NCBI GenBank assembly: GCA_019426215.1
Contig: CM033401.1
Span: 16,001,134 to 16,065,133 of the forward strand
Length of the DNA stretch: 64,000 bases
Source: Buddleja alternifolia
Taxonomy: Eukaryota; Streptophyta; Magnoliopsida; Lamiales; Scrophulariaceae
Direction of reading: 5' to 3'
A model generated the notes under the pieces. That model was not told where the DNA came from, did no database searches, and saw nothing but the letters and a program-made list of their open reading frames with translations. The stretch's first letter is position 1, and each line of letters opens with the position of its first letter. The position numbers and the translations under genes were made by a program. Below are positions 44,890-55,538 of this stretch, piece after piece.

Positions 44890-47800
44890 GGCTCTGATAA
44901 AAACACATAAACGCAGTGAAAGGATTTGAAAAATTTAATTTAAAACCCAAAAGTGTACTCTAATTCGCATAATTGAATCTCAAACATGCATTAACGAATA
45001 AATCCGACTTACCCATTGAACCGAGGTGGTAGGAGAATCCAATTCTTCTTTAAACTTTAGATTTATGAACTTTATGAATTCTTCAACCCTCTTGTTTTTC
45101 AATTCTTGAAGTCGTAGATGAATCCAACAACGAATCACGTTGCCTCTAAATTATCACGCGCGAATTGATTACGAAAAATTCCCTTCTTGTTCTCTAAAGG
45201 GGCGACGGCTTTGGTGTATAGAGAGGGAGGATATTTTTTATCTTCTATTCTTTGGAGATTTACAATACATGTGATGTATTCACTTTATTAGGTTAAAATC
45301 AAGAGAGCCGTTTTATAACTCAATGACTTGTTGACCAAGACAAAATAAAAGAGACCAATTTGATCATCCAACCTAGCCTAATGGGCGTCCTCATGGACGC
45401 CCCATATAGGGCCCGGAATTCTTTTGTTTTGTTAATTTCTTTATTCAATTAAATATTTATTTTATCCAATAAATAAATATATTAATTAAATAATTAAATA
45501 ATTAAATTAATTAGATTAATTAATTAATAATTAATCTTATCCAATAATTAATTATCTTATCCAATAAGCAATTAATTATTTAACTTATCCAATAAATTAA
45601 ATCTCTCCAAAATAAAATAGAAAATAGGAAAATCCCCTTTCAATTTTCTCCATCAATTCTTTAGATCGACTCTTTAGGTTCGTTTCATTTGGCAATGAGA
45701 GGCAACCAAAGGAAGTGGGTAACACTTAGCCAGTCATGTGGCCCACGTCGTAGCCCAAATAAAATACGAATGAATGGATCATTCCACAACCTTTCAATCG
45801 TAAGTACCGCGTATGTATAAACCCTTCATTCACGTTCCCCGGTCAAGTGAGAGTCATGGTTATGTCAAACTCACTGGACTTGACCATATGTATAAATTAT
45901 AATAATACGAGATCATTGAGATCGATTTGGTGCCTAACACAATCGTCTCTGTTGGTCCCAAGTAGCATACGAAAGGGTCTAGAAGAGAGGGGTTGAATAG
46001 ACCCTGAAGTCTTTTTCGACTTTAAAAAGTTTTGTATTAAAATGGTTTTGGACGCTTGAAATGTAGACGCTTGACTGAGCGTTTACTTGAAATATAGACG
46101 CTTAGGCTAAGCGTCTGATGAAGACTGTTTTTAGAAAGTTAACTTAGACTTCAAGATTTGAATACTTTAACCAAGTAGGTTTAAGCGTTCAGTTCTTTAA
46201 TCAGTGTTAGCACAGCGGAATAATTTTAGAGTCTTCTCTTTTGGAAATCTTTAGCGTCACAAGTTGTTTCTTAGTTGCTTAGCATTTGATTGTGTTTACT
46301 TAATCAATTTATGCAATGATATGATAGATAAGAGAATTGACTGTAAAGTAAAAGACACAATATTTGTAAGATTTGTTGGGTGGTGTAATCCCAACTACGT
46401 CCTTCTTCTCCTTGAACACTTGGAGGCAATCCACTAAAATGATTCTCAAAGAATCACACAGAATATTCTACAAATTAGGGAGAGATAGATGTCGAGGACT
46501 TGAGCTCCTTGATCACACAGATTTCTGCTCCAAATCACTTCAATCCCCTTGCTTCTTTCACCCAGAAATAATGCAAGTATCCAACTTCGACTTCACACAG
46601 ATCGCGAGGCTTGGATGGGGTTTTCTAAACGGTTTGTTTGATTTTGATGAAGTTCAAACAACTGGAAATATCTCAATAGTAATGTGATTTCTTCGAAAAG
46701 AATGTTTGAGATATTGGTTGACTGTCTCACGAATTGAAGAAAAACAAAGAGAATGTTTTCTTGAATATTCTGGCTTTTCTGAGAGTTTAAGGAATGAGAC
46801 TTCAATGCAACAGCAATTTGGCTTGGAAATTGATTGTATATGTGGCTTGTTGTTGAAGTCCTATTTATAGGCATTCTTGGAGAAAGTGTCTGTTTGACAC
46901 ATGCACAGGCGCGTGTCTCTCACTTCCGCGAGTGAAAACTTTTGTCCTTTTTCCTGAAAATCTGCTGCACAAAAGTTGGTGCTGCAGTCTATGAATAGTT
47001 GACAGTCCAATAGGGTGGCTTCTCCGTACGTCCAATAGGGTGGCTTCTCTGACAGTCAAAAGTTGGTGCTGCAGCATTTAATGCATTTGAATTAAATGCC
47101 CGTTGGCACTTAATGCATTGAGAATATTTGCATTAAACTTCTTCCGGACTTAGAAACAGATTCAGATGAAATCAGTCATTGATGGACGCTTGTCCATCCT
47201 TGAATCACTTATGTCCTATAAGGTGACGCTTGATATAGCTGGTCATTTGGACGCTTGGAGACTTTATCTTCATTCAGACTTCAGGCGCTTCAGTCTTGAA
47301 ACTTTACCACTGATAAAATCACTCAGAAATTATTAGACGCTCAGCCTAAGACTACTTAGCCTAACAATCTAGAATAAAAACAAAACAAAGCCTATAAAGC
47401 CTATTACAAATCTAACACTTCAAAGCTTATACATAATTTCTATTAAAATCAAACTTACATATTTTGGGGTCTAACATAAAGTCCTAATTGTCATCATCAA
47501 AACATCTAACATGAAATTCCTAACAGTCTCGTTTGCTTTAGCCAAAGACTTTGATCTCTATATATCTATAATTACATAGGGTACATTCTCATTCACTTAT
47601 GAGAGAACAAATCCCTCTTAGATATCTGCTAAAACTACCACTTGCCCATCAAGTCCACATTTCGAGGTTGACCCCACCAACAAGTGAATTGATTCTAACT
47701 ACTCTAGTGAAAGACTTGACGTCACAAGTTCATCTTTAGCCTGATACTTCAAGTCAAAGGTTCACATATACCTATTACGCATAATCAGTTCTGTCATTGA

Positions 47801-48226
47801 CAGTCACAGAGTGAATACCCATGTGACAGAACCAATGCGAGTCGTGTTCGAGCATATCAGTTCCACTGATGTGCCTACAATCTTAATCTCCTATCATCCC
47901 ATGATACTAGACAGGCACTCCCTATCAGAGCTAAGATTGTACAAGTATTCAAAATCTTTATTTTTTCATTAAAGACTTCATATTACTTGTGAACTTGTTT
48001 TAGTAATCAAGATCGATCTCTCTAGTGCCACTCTTCCTATCCCATAGGAAGTAGAGGGATCGCAATGAAAACATGGACAAAAAGTTTTACACAACTTGTA
48101 GATGCAGATAAGAATTAAGTGAAAACTTAAATGATGCCTTTTATTATAAATAATATTTAAGCTCAATACAAGATAGATACCCTATTCATACTATCCTCTA
48201 TGGCATCTGAGGGCATCATCTTAACA
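44890..48226 (-). repeat. 5' LTR of copia D with truncated primer site and inserted solo LTR
   Basis: ggctctgat (44890-44898) is the remnant of the tRNA-iMet primer site. The following ~20 bp, which should hold 'accac' and the LTR start tgttgggtttcgcgt, are deleted, so LTR sequence begins at aaaaacacata. It matches the other D LTR to 48226 once solo LTR E (45950-47525 plus its duplication) is removed, giving about 1747 bp. Confidence 0.85.
45950..47525 (-). mobile_element. Solo LTR E (SIRE-like family) in D's LTR
   Basis: TGTTGGTCCC at 45950 to CTAACA at 47525, 1576 bp, with a perfect 5-bp duplication gtctc (45945-45949, 47526-47530). The other D LTR shows the uninterrupted site. Reverse complemented, it begins TGTTAGGAATTTCATG like the LTRs at 29780 and 29909. 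No internal domain is present. Confidence 0.85.
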
Positions 48227-48420
48227 GTTGGTTGAAAAATATACCTCTTCAATGAGTATTTGAAAACATATCAAGGGAGGTTCAATCCATTGCTTGAAAA
48301 ACGTTATTGGGATGCCCCCAATTTTGAGTTGGTCCATGACCCTGATCTGAGGAAGCAACCAAGTGTAGGCTGACATGAGAATACTCGGATCCTAATGAGA
48401 TGCTTGGAAGCCCACACGGT
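48227..48420 (+). pseudogene. MULE transposase, C-terminal end
   Basis: Resumes after D's target duplication: FNEYLKTYQGRFNPLL, then YWDAPNFELVHDPDLRKQPS and an RxRNEM-like end (LMRCLEAHTV in the present frame). This is the C-terminal layout of plant MULE/FAR1-like transposases (F.P...W...DP.LR...GRP..TRIRNEMD). Stops and a frame change mark it as degenerate. Confidence 0.65.
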
Positions 48421-48492
48421 GACTTTTACCTTGTTGTACTTTGCATTTTTATTGTTGTATTTTTTTTCTTCATGTTATTTTTTATTTGAATA

Positions 48493-48840
48493 AATAATGA
48501 CTGTTTCTTTGTTTCTGGTTCATTTTATCCCTATTTTATGCATTCTTTTTCATCGACTTGAACATAAAAATCGTAGATTGTCTTATGAAATTTGTAAAAC
48601 TGCAAGAATGGGATCATTTTGATGCCCGGGTGAAGAAAAAAAGGCAAAGCAAAACAGCCCCATTTGAGTAGTTTTCTAAAGAAAATAATGAATTTTTCCT
48701 TGTTTCTGGTTCATTTTTCTCCCTGTTCTATGCATTTTTTTCATCGACTTGAACCTAAAAATTGTATATTGTTTTATAAAGTTCGTAAAATCGCAACAAT
48801 AGAATCATTTTGATGCCTGGGTGAAGAAAAAAAGCAAAGA
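48493..48840 (+). repeat. Direct repeat downstream of the transposase
   Basis: Two copies about 191 bp apart (aataatg at 48493 and 48684) share 'gtttctggttcattt', 'catcgacttgaac' and 'atcattttgatgcc'. Non-coding, probably a local duplication in the 3' region between two convergent genes. Confidence 0.65.
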
Positions 48841-48886
48841 AGACAATAATGCATAATTAGTCAACAATAAAGCATCTCCATTCAAT

Positions 48887-49408
48887 TTATTCATCTTCAT
48901 CCGACATGTGGTAGTCCCACTTATATGAAGGATGCGTCAAAACATTATGAATTGCACGATGTGCGAGTCTTTCACCTCTTGCAAATGCAAGTTTTTCTGC
49001 TAGTTTAATCATGTGATATCTACGACGACATAAAAGTATCCTATTGTTTTCGATTCTCATTTTGAAAACAGCCTTCCTACAATTTTTGACACCAATTCTC
49101 AGCGTCATCATTGATCGACGTCGTGGAATTCGCACGCCAAGTATCCGAAGATGATTAACTAACTCTTCGAATCTGAGAAGTCGATGAGACCATTCCCTTC
49201 TGAGTCCACAATAATACTCAATAGGCTCTATAAAGCGAACTACCTCATAGTCATCGTTTCCTTCTCTTAATAACCATGTTCCTTGATGTCTTGAGTTTGG
49301 ATTCTCTTCTATTTTGAATCGAATCTCACAAATATAATTGGAAGTGATTTGTGGTGCTGAGTCGTATTCATTTATACGTTAATAAAGACATTTAGTAGTA
49401 CGTGACAT
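48887..49408 (-). CDS. MULE-borne small protein gene, unknown function, one premature stop
   Basis: From ATG at 49408 the frame runs 173 codons to a TAA at 48887, with a single internal stop at codon 10 (TAT TAA). It is otherwise open, unlike the surrounding decayed sequence. The product is basic: it contains YICEIRFKIEENPN, a WLLREGNDDYEVVRFIEPIE stretch, RREWSHRLLRFEELVNHLR, RRRSMM, KMRIENNRILLCRRRYHMIK and an acidic end HMSDEDE. I recognise no family. Its C-terminal third resembles that of the divergently oriented gene at 49826/59101. It lies within the MULE, convergent with the transposase. It could be a lineage accessory gene (a mudrB-like role is pure speculation) or a captured host gene. 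Confidence 0.55.
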
Positions 49409-49825
49409 TTTTTTTGCCCAGTCATGTGAATGATTTGATTTCTCCAGAACTTCACGTGTCTTGTTTAAATTTCAACAATTGTAGCTGGATTATAATGATT
49501 CATTATCATGATTCCTCTGCCCAACTCATGTGATCGACTTGATGTCTCTGAAACTTCGTGTGCCTTATTTTTATGTGAACAATTGTAGTTGTCTTATGAC
49601 GATTCACTATCACAGTTTATTTGTGGTAGACACGTGAGTGACTTGATGTTTCTGGAACTTCACGTGTCTTGTTTTTAGTGTATAATTGCATGTGAACTGT
49701 GACAAACACCATAAAAAATATGGCTATATATGCAAAAGGAGTTTGTGAATAGATTTAACCTTACCCAAATGAAGCCATTTAGAGCATAGAAATTGCACTA
49801 CACTCCTGGCGATATTTTTTGCGCC
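49409..49825. promoter_or_regulatory. Candidate bidirectional promoter with three 104-bp repeats
   Basis: The 417 bp between two divergent starts contain three direct copies beginning at 49422, 49526 and 49630, exactly 104 bp apart. Each has a 'tgatgt(t/c)tctg(a/g)aacttc(a)cgtgt' core. CACGTG boxes occur at 49631 and 49660 with relatives (cacgtgt) at 49453. Shared promoter activity is inferred from position only. Confidence 0.4.
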
Positions 49826-49916
49826 ATGGGACATAGTTGGCACATGGATGATGATTACTATTACTCACTAAATTCAAATCAAAGATATTCGGAAGAGTAT
49901 TTACAAATGATGGAAG
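49826..49916 (+). pseudogene. Second MULE-borne small gene, 5' part
   Basis: ATG at 49826 in a favourable context (gccATGGga) opens GHSWHMDDDYYYSLNSNQ and RYSEEYLQMME, then copia K interrupts at 49917. The frame continues after K's duplication at 59101 as DEWRLRIQE followed by a stop. The N-terminus is acidic and Tyr-rich. No known domain. Confidence 0.5.
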
Positions 49917-51553
49917 TGTTGGAAAAAATAATAAAACGTAGAGGAAACGGTATAACGAAATATTTTCAGATTTTCCCAAAACAGGATCAACTCTGGGTTT
50001 ATTCAAACGTATGTAAAAGAAGGTTTTTGACACTTTACTCATTGAAGTGAAGTGGTTAGAGAAATCTAACTTTTCTTCAAGCTTTCGAAAACTTCACTTC
50101 ATTCGCGAATTTATCCGACTGATTGATTCTTGATTTGAGCAGTACAATTGCACTGCCTCTAAATCGTCTTGCTGGAATACTTGAACAAAAAACTCCTCCT
50201 TCTTTGTCTTGGAGACCGACGGCTATGAAGAGAGAGGGGAGAGTATTTTTCTTTTCCTATAGCTCAAGTGTATATTGACTTGTGTTGTTTAGGTGTAATT
50301 AAGTGATATATTTATATCACTTAAATTACAACCTCGGGCTTATAAAGTTTATGTAGGACGCCTCTAGTGCCGCCCCACACACACATAAGGTGCACCGATT
50401 TTACGCTCTGTCCAATCATTTATTTAATTAATTAACGCAATCCAATTAATTAAACTAATTAAATAATTGATAGGATGAATAATTAATTTTATTTCTCTAA
50501 GAAATAATATATTAACTACTATCATAAATGAATTAACTTTTCTTCCAAACAATTAATTTTATTTAATTAATATTAAGTATCCAATACTTTACTACAAGAA
50601 ATACTCCAAAAATTCGTTCAATTTTTCTTTTTAAGCATGACTCTTTGGGTTCATCTTAATTAGCAATGGGAGGATTCTATTGAATGTGAGTGACACCTAG
50701 CCAGTCAAGTGGCCCACATCGTATCCCAAATAAGATGAAATGATTAGATCATTGTAAACCTTTCCTATTGTAATTCCCATGTAAATAAAAAAAAATTGTT
50801 TCCATATCCCCGTCAAGTAAGAGTTGTGGTTTAGGTCATAAACTTGACTCTATGCTATATTTATAATAAGTCTAGATCAGTGAGCTTTCTTATTTAATTC
50901 TTTCTCAATAGCTCATATACTTCGGCCAATATTTAGATTTAACTTGCTTATAAATGCATAGGATAATTTCTCGTTCACTTCCGAGGGAACAAATTTCATC
51001 TTGGATATCAGTTAAGACTACTACTTACCCATTAGGTTGTAGTTTAAGGTCGACCCCACCAAAGGGTGAATTGGGTCTAACTGCTTATATCTTCAACTTG
51101 ATTCCTCAGGTCTAAAGTTCAGAAACACCTATTACAATTAATCAATTCTATCATTGACTGTCAAAAAGTGAAACCATATAACAGAATCGATGTGAGTCAT
51201 ATTTAAGTAATGTGACCTCTATCAGTGCACCTATGAGTTCTTCATTACTTCCTAGTGATTGACGGGCACTTATCTCGTCAAACCTCATATCATACAAGTC
51301 TTGATGATTTTCAATACACAATTGGGAATTCTCGACTTGCAGACCAATTTAGCATACAAGTATTAAACTCCTCTAGTGCCTTAGAGAGTTAAATATTGTA
51401 TTCATGGACTAAGATGATTACAATATACAAAAATGTCAGTAATAATGTAAACAACCAAAATGTCTTTATTGAAATATAGAATAACAATTACAAATTAATA
51501 ATGTCCTTATTCTCTCTAATCCTCTAATGGAATTTGAAGACATAAACCTAACA
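49917..51553 (-). repeat. 3' LTR of copia K (element sense)
   Basis: 1637 bp, starts tgttggaaaaaataat, ends aacctaaca beside the polypurine complement atctcccactt (51554). Aligned with 57389-59095 throughout with many small differences. Confidence 0.87.
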
Positions 51554-54532
51554 ATCTCCCACTTGTACTCAATGTCAATCACTATCGTATCGAATATCCA
51601 TCTTCTTAATGTCGATCCAAAACTGCTTGTGTCAAAGGCTTGGTCAATGGGTCAGCGACATTGTCGGCTGAATTTAGTCTCTGAACAACTATCTTGCCTC
51701 TTCTAATGATTTCCTTTATTATATGATATCTTCTCTCTATGTGCTTGGATTTGTTATGCAACCTTGGTTCCTTTGCTTGTGCAATAGCCCCATTATTGTC
51801 ACAATAAAGTGGCAATAACAGCTCTACACTAGGGACCATTTGAAGTTCTCCAAGAAACTTCCTAATCCAAATACCCTCTTGAGCATCCTCAAACACCGCT
51901 ATGTGCTCCACCTCAGTGGTGGAATCAGCGATTGTGCTTTGCTTGGAACTTTTCCAAGTTATCGCTCCACCATTGAGCATGAATATAAATCCTGAAGTCG
52001 ATTTTTGATCATCTACATCAGACTGGAAATATGAGTCATAACCATCCACTTCCAAATCCCCATGTCCATAGGTTAGGACCATATCCTCAGTCCTCTTCGG
52101 GTACTTTAGGATCTTTTTGACAGCGGTCTAATGTTCTCTACCCAGATTTGCCTGAAACCGACTCACCATGTTTACCGCATAGGCTATGTCAGGCCATGTA
52201 CATAATATGGCATACATCAGACTTCCCACTAAAGATGCATAGGGCACAGTACTCATTTCCTTCCTATCTTCCTCACTTTGAGGAGACATAGACTTTGAAA
52301 GGTACACCCCATGTCTCATGGGCTAGAACCTTTCTTAGAGTCTTCCATCCTAAATCTCTTTAAGACCTTCTCTAAGTAAAGGGATTGGGAAAGTCCTATC
52401 ATTCTATTTGTTCTATCTCTATAGATACAAATTCCTAGAATATAGGTTACTTCTCCCAAGTCTTTCATAAAAAATGTATTTGAAAGCCACGCTTTGACTG
52501 AAGTCAACATTCTTAAGTCATTTCCTATGAGTAGAATGTCATCTACGTATAAGACTAGAAAAGTACTCTTGCTCCCACTAACCTTCTTGTAAATACATGG
52601 CTCATCTTCGTTCTTGATAAAGTCAAATTCTTTGACAGCTTTATCAAAATGAAGATTCCAACTCCTAGAGGATTGCTTAAGTCCATAAATGGATTTTTTT
52701 AAGCTTGCGCACCTTATGAATATCAGATGCAGACAAAGCCTTTAGGATGTTCCAGATAGATATCCTCCTCGAGGAATCCATTCAGAAAAGTCGTCTTCAC
52801 ATCCATCTGCCATATTTCATAGTCCATATGTGTAGCCATTGCAAGTAGAATATGAATAGACTTGATCATTGCCACTAATGAAAAGGTCTCTTGATAGTCA
52901 ATTCCTTCCTTTTGATTGTAACCTTTTGCTACAAGCTTAGCCTTGTATGTGTCAACTTTTCTGTCCGGGCCTATCTTCCTCCTGTTGATCCATTTACACC
53001 CAATAGGTGCTATACCTTCGGGACGATCTACCAGAGTCCAGGCCTGGTTGGAATGCACCGACTCTATCTCCACTTGCATAGCTTCTCTCCATTTTGCATA
53101 GTCGATATCCATTATTTCTTTATCATAAGTAAAAAGGTCGTCCCTATGGACTCCCAGTTCTATAGTGTGGAGACCTAGTTCCTCTTGTAGCAGTTACCCA
53201 TAGTACCTTTCAGGTTGATGCGGTACTCTACCAGATCTTCGCAACGTTGGTTGTGTCTCATTAGGTTCAATATGTGTTTCTTGATTAGTTGTCTCCCTAG
53301 GTGTTTTATTTTGTTCATCACGAACAATCTTCCTACCTACACCACCTTCTTGAATAAACTCATCTTCAAGAAAATATGCTTGTAGTGCAACAATGATCTT
53401 TTGATCTTCTTGCATGCATAAGAGGTATCCCATGGAATCCTCGGGATAACCAATGAATCGCCCTTTAAAAGACCTAGCTTCCAGTTTCTCTGCCTTCGTC
53501 TTCTTGATGTAGGCAGGGCATCCCCAAACCCTAATGTAATTGAGGTTTGGTTTCCTATTCCTCCATATATCATATGGAGTCTTAGGAACGGATTTGGAAG
53601 GACGTCTATTCAAGATATGAAAAGCAGTAAAGAGTGCATATCCCCACAAGAAAATAGGTAAATCAGTATAGCTGAGCATAGATCGAACCATGTTAAGCAG
53701 TGTTCGATTTCTGCACTCTACTATCCCATTTAGTTGTGGAGTTGCTGGTGGTGTGAGTTGCAATATTATTCCTTATTCCCTTAAGAACGTATCAAACTTT
53801 TCATTTATATAGTCACCTTTATGATCCAATCGCAGTGCTTTATATGATGTCCAGTTTGATTTTCCACCAAAGCCTTGAATGCTTTGAACTTTTCAAATGA
53901 TTCAGACTTGTGTTTCATTAAGTACACTAGACCACACCTTGAATGGTCATCGGTGAAAGTAATGAAGTAGTTGTAATCTCCATGAGCCATTTTTTCAAAT
54001 GTTCCACAAACATCGGTGTGCACAAGTCCTAATACTTGAGTGGTTCTTTCAAAAAATCCATGTGAAAGGAGATCTAACCATCTTACCATTGAGACAAGAT
54101 TCACAGGTTGGATAGGGACCCAATCCTAATGGGCCTATTAACCCATCTTTCTCCATCATGTGTATCTTTGCTCGCCAGCATGGCCTAGTCTAATATGTCA
54201 TTTCAAGCTTTGGTTAGGACCTTATCTACCACGTTTATTGGAGATAACATTCACAACACACTTGTTTTGCATGTTTTTAAATAATAGATGTCAGTGACTA
54301 AAGTAGCAGGCCAACAATCTAATTATTATATAAAATGTTTCAAGTACTGTCAATGAAATTAAAAATATAATTATTATAAACGAACATAGGAACAAAAATA
54401 ATGTTTCTTAAGCCTGTTGGACAAAACCAAAACATCCTCTAAAATTAAAACATGTTCAGATAATAAAAGTAAAGAAGTTGATCCAATGTGGGATGCCGCG
54501 ACACTCTGCCCACTGCCAACATTGATAAACAC
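51554..54532 (-). pseudogene. Copia K integrase, reverse transcriptase and RNase H
   Basis: Right to left: integrase pieces with VHTDVCGTFEKMAHG (first Asp), a disrupted second-Asp region (HCDWIIKVTI in the shifted frame), and [14 protein letters not shown] around the third acidic residue, then [11 protein letters not shown] and a linker. Reverse transcriptase carries WREAMQVEIESVHSNQAW, KWINRRKIGPDRKVDTYKAK and an intact YVDDILLIGND box near 52540. RNase H spans 52082-51606 (GYDSYFQSDVDDQKSTSGF, ADSTTEVEHIAVFEDAQEG, HIERRYHIIKEI, DPLTKPLTQAVLDRH). The polypurine tract adjoins at 51554-51564. At least six frame changes or stops. Confidence 0.87.
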
Positions 54533-55538
54533 CTATCCATGTTCCTGCTTCTTACTTCGCACCAGATCTTGATTCATTACACAAACTTGAGCACTAGCTC
54601 TAGAATCAAGTATCCATGAAGTGGAAAAGACAGTTATAGAACAATTGATTTCTAAAATAAAAAGTTCCATACCTACAACACACTTGCCAAAGTAAGGAGA
54701 CTCTATCTTCCAGTGGACTAGCTCACCACTGTGAAAGCAGCTATCTGTCTCTTTCAGCCCTTTGCTCTTCATTAGTTTCGGAGCTTTACCCTTTACCTTG
54801 CCTATCTTAGCTTGTGGACCCAGAGTGCCAGTGGGCTGCTTCTTCTTCTTCTTCTTCTTCTTCTTCTTCTTCTTCTTCTTCTTCTTCTTCTTCTTTTTAG
54901 GCTTAGAAGAGATGACTAAAGCTGCTTCTTTTCCCTTTGGCTTCATTTGAGATTGTGCAGTAACGAGCTTCTTCATCAACCCAGCCATATTGCACTCTAT
55001 CTTATTGCAATTAAAGGTCATCACAAATTGGGAAAAGGAGTTTGGAAGTGACTGCAAGATGAGGTCGGTGTGCAGTTGAGGGTCCATGTTGAAATTGAGG
55101 GCCTCCAACCTCTCAATTCTTGAGATCATTTTAAGTAAATGATCCCAAACTTTCTCACCCTCTTTCATCTTGGCTCCAAAGAGCTCTTTCGGTATCTTAT
55201 ATCGAGCAGTACGACTATGCTCACCATCGAACTCTACAAGGTGTGCCAACATTGACCTCGCCGAGGCCATTTTGTCATGGGATCTCTGCAACTCATTAGT
55301 CATTGAGCCTAGCATATACCCACAAACCTGGACGTCGACTTTGACCCATTTTTCATGAGCCGTGACTTCCTCCTCTCTAGCACGCGTCCTTCCGGGCGCA
55401 GCTGGGATGTCAGCAGCCAATACATATCCCAGTTTCTCCATATTGATGACTATCCTTAGATTTCAGAGCCAGTCCACATAGTTTGGACTAGTCAAGGGAT
55501 TCTTTTCAAGTAGGACAGGTAATAGGATTGATTGTCAT
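54533..55538 (-). pseudogene. Copia K gag and protease
   Basis: The likely start is ATG at 55538 (MTINPIT...), with a frame break before 55441. From there a 302-codon frame reads MEKLGYVLAADIPAAPGRTR, MTNELQRSHDKM, FDGEHSRTARYKIPKELFG, LILQSLPNSFSQFVMTF and GLMKKLVTAQSQMKPKG. A run of about 24 lysines, encoded by an (AAG)n microsatellite, is followed by a degenerate knuckle (CFHSGELVHWK). The protease box reads LDSRAS instead of LDSGAS, which should abolish activity. Confidence 0.86.
54839..54893. repeat. (CTT)n microsatellite in copia K gag
   Basis: About 18 CTT units on the + strand, read as AAG (Lys) codons in gag. The sister gag of A has only a short KNKKKKAKK at this place, so the run expanded in K. 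The + strand ORF with poly-Phe (54762-54950) is its mirror. Confidence 0.9.

Larger units (their letters stand above)
24282..48226 (-). mobile_element. Copia LTR retrotransposon D inside the MULE transposase
   Basis: Bounded by TGTTGGG at 24282 and CTTAACA at 48226, with a perfect 5-bp duplication gttgg at 24277-24281 and 48227-48231. It is a full-structured copia element on the minus strand: right LTR (5'), leader, gag, protease, integrase, reverse transcriptase, RNase H, polypurine tract, left LTR (3'). Copia H sits between integrase and reverse transcriptase, and a solo LTR sits in the 5' LTR. Without these, D would be roughly 9.4 kb. It is the same family as B. The primer-site/LTR junction is deleted and the genes carry stops, so it is inactive. 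Confidence 0.9.

Noticed and set aside
48887..49408. Assignment of the small gene as mudrB
   Set aside because: Position in a MuDR-like element is suggestive, but I see no sequence feature that supports it.
54762..54950. Poly-phenylalanine ORF on the + strand
   Set aside because: Mirror of the (AAG)n lysine run in copia K gag.
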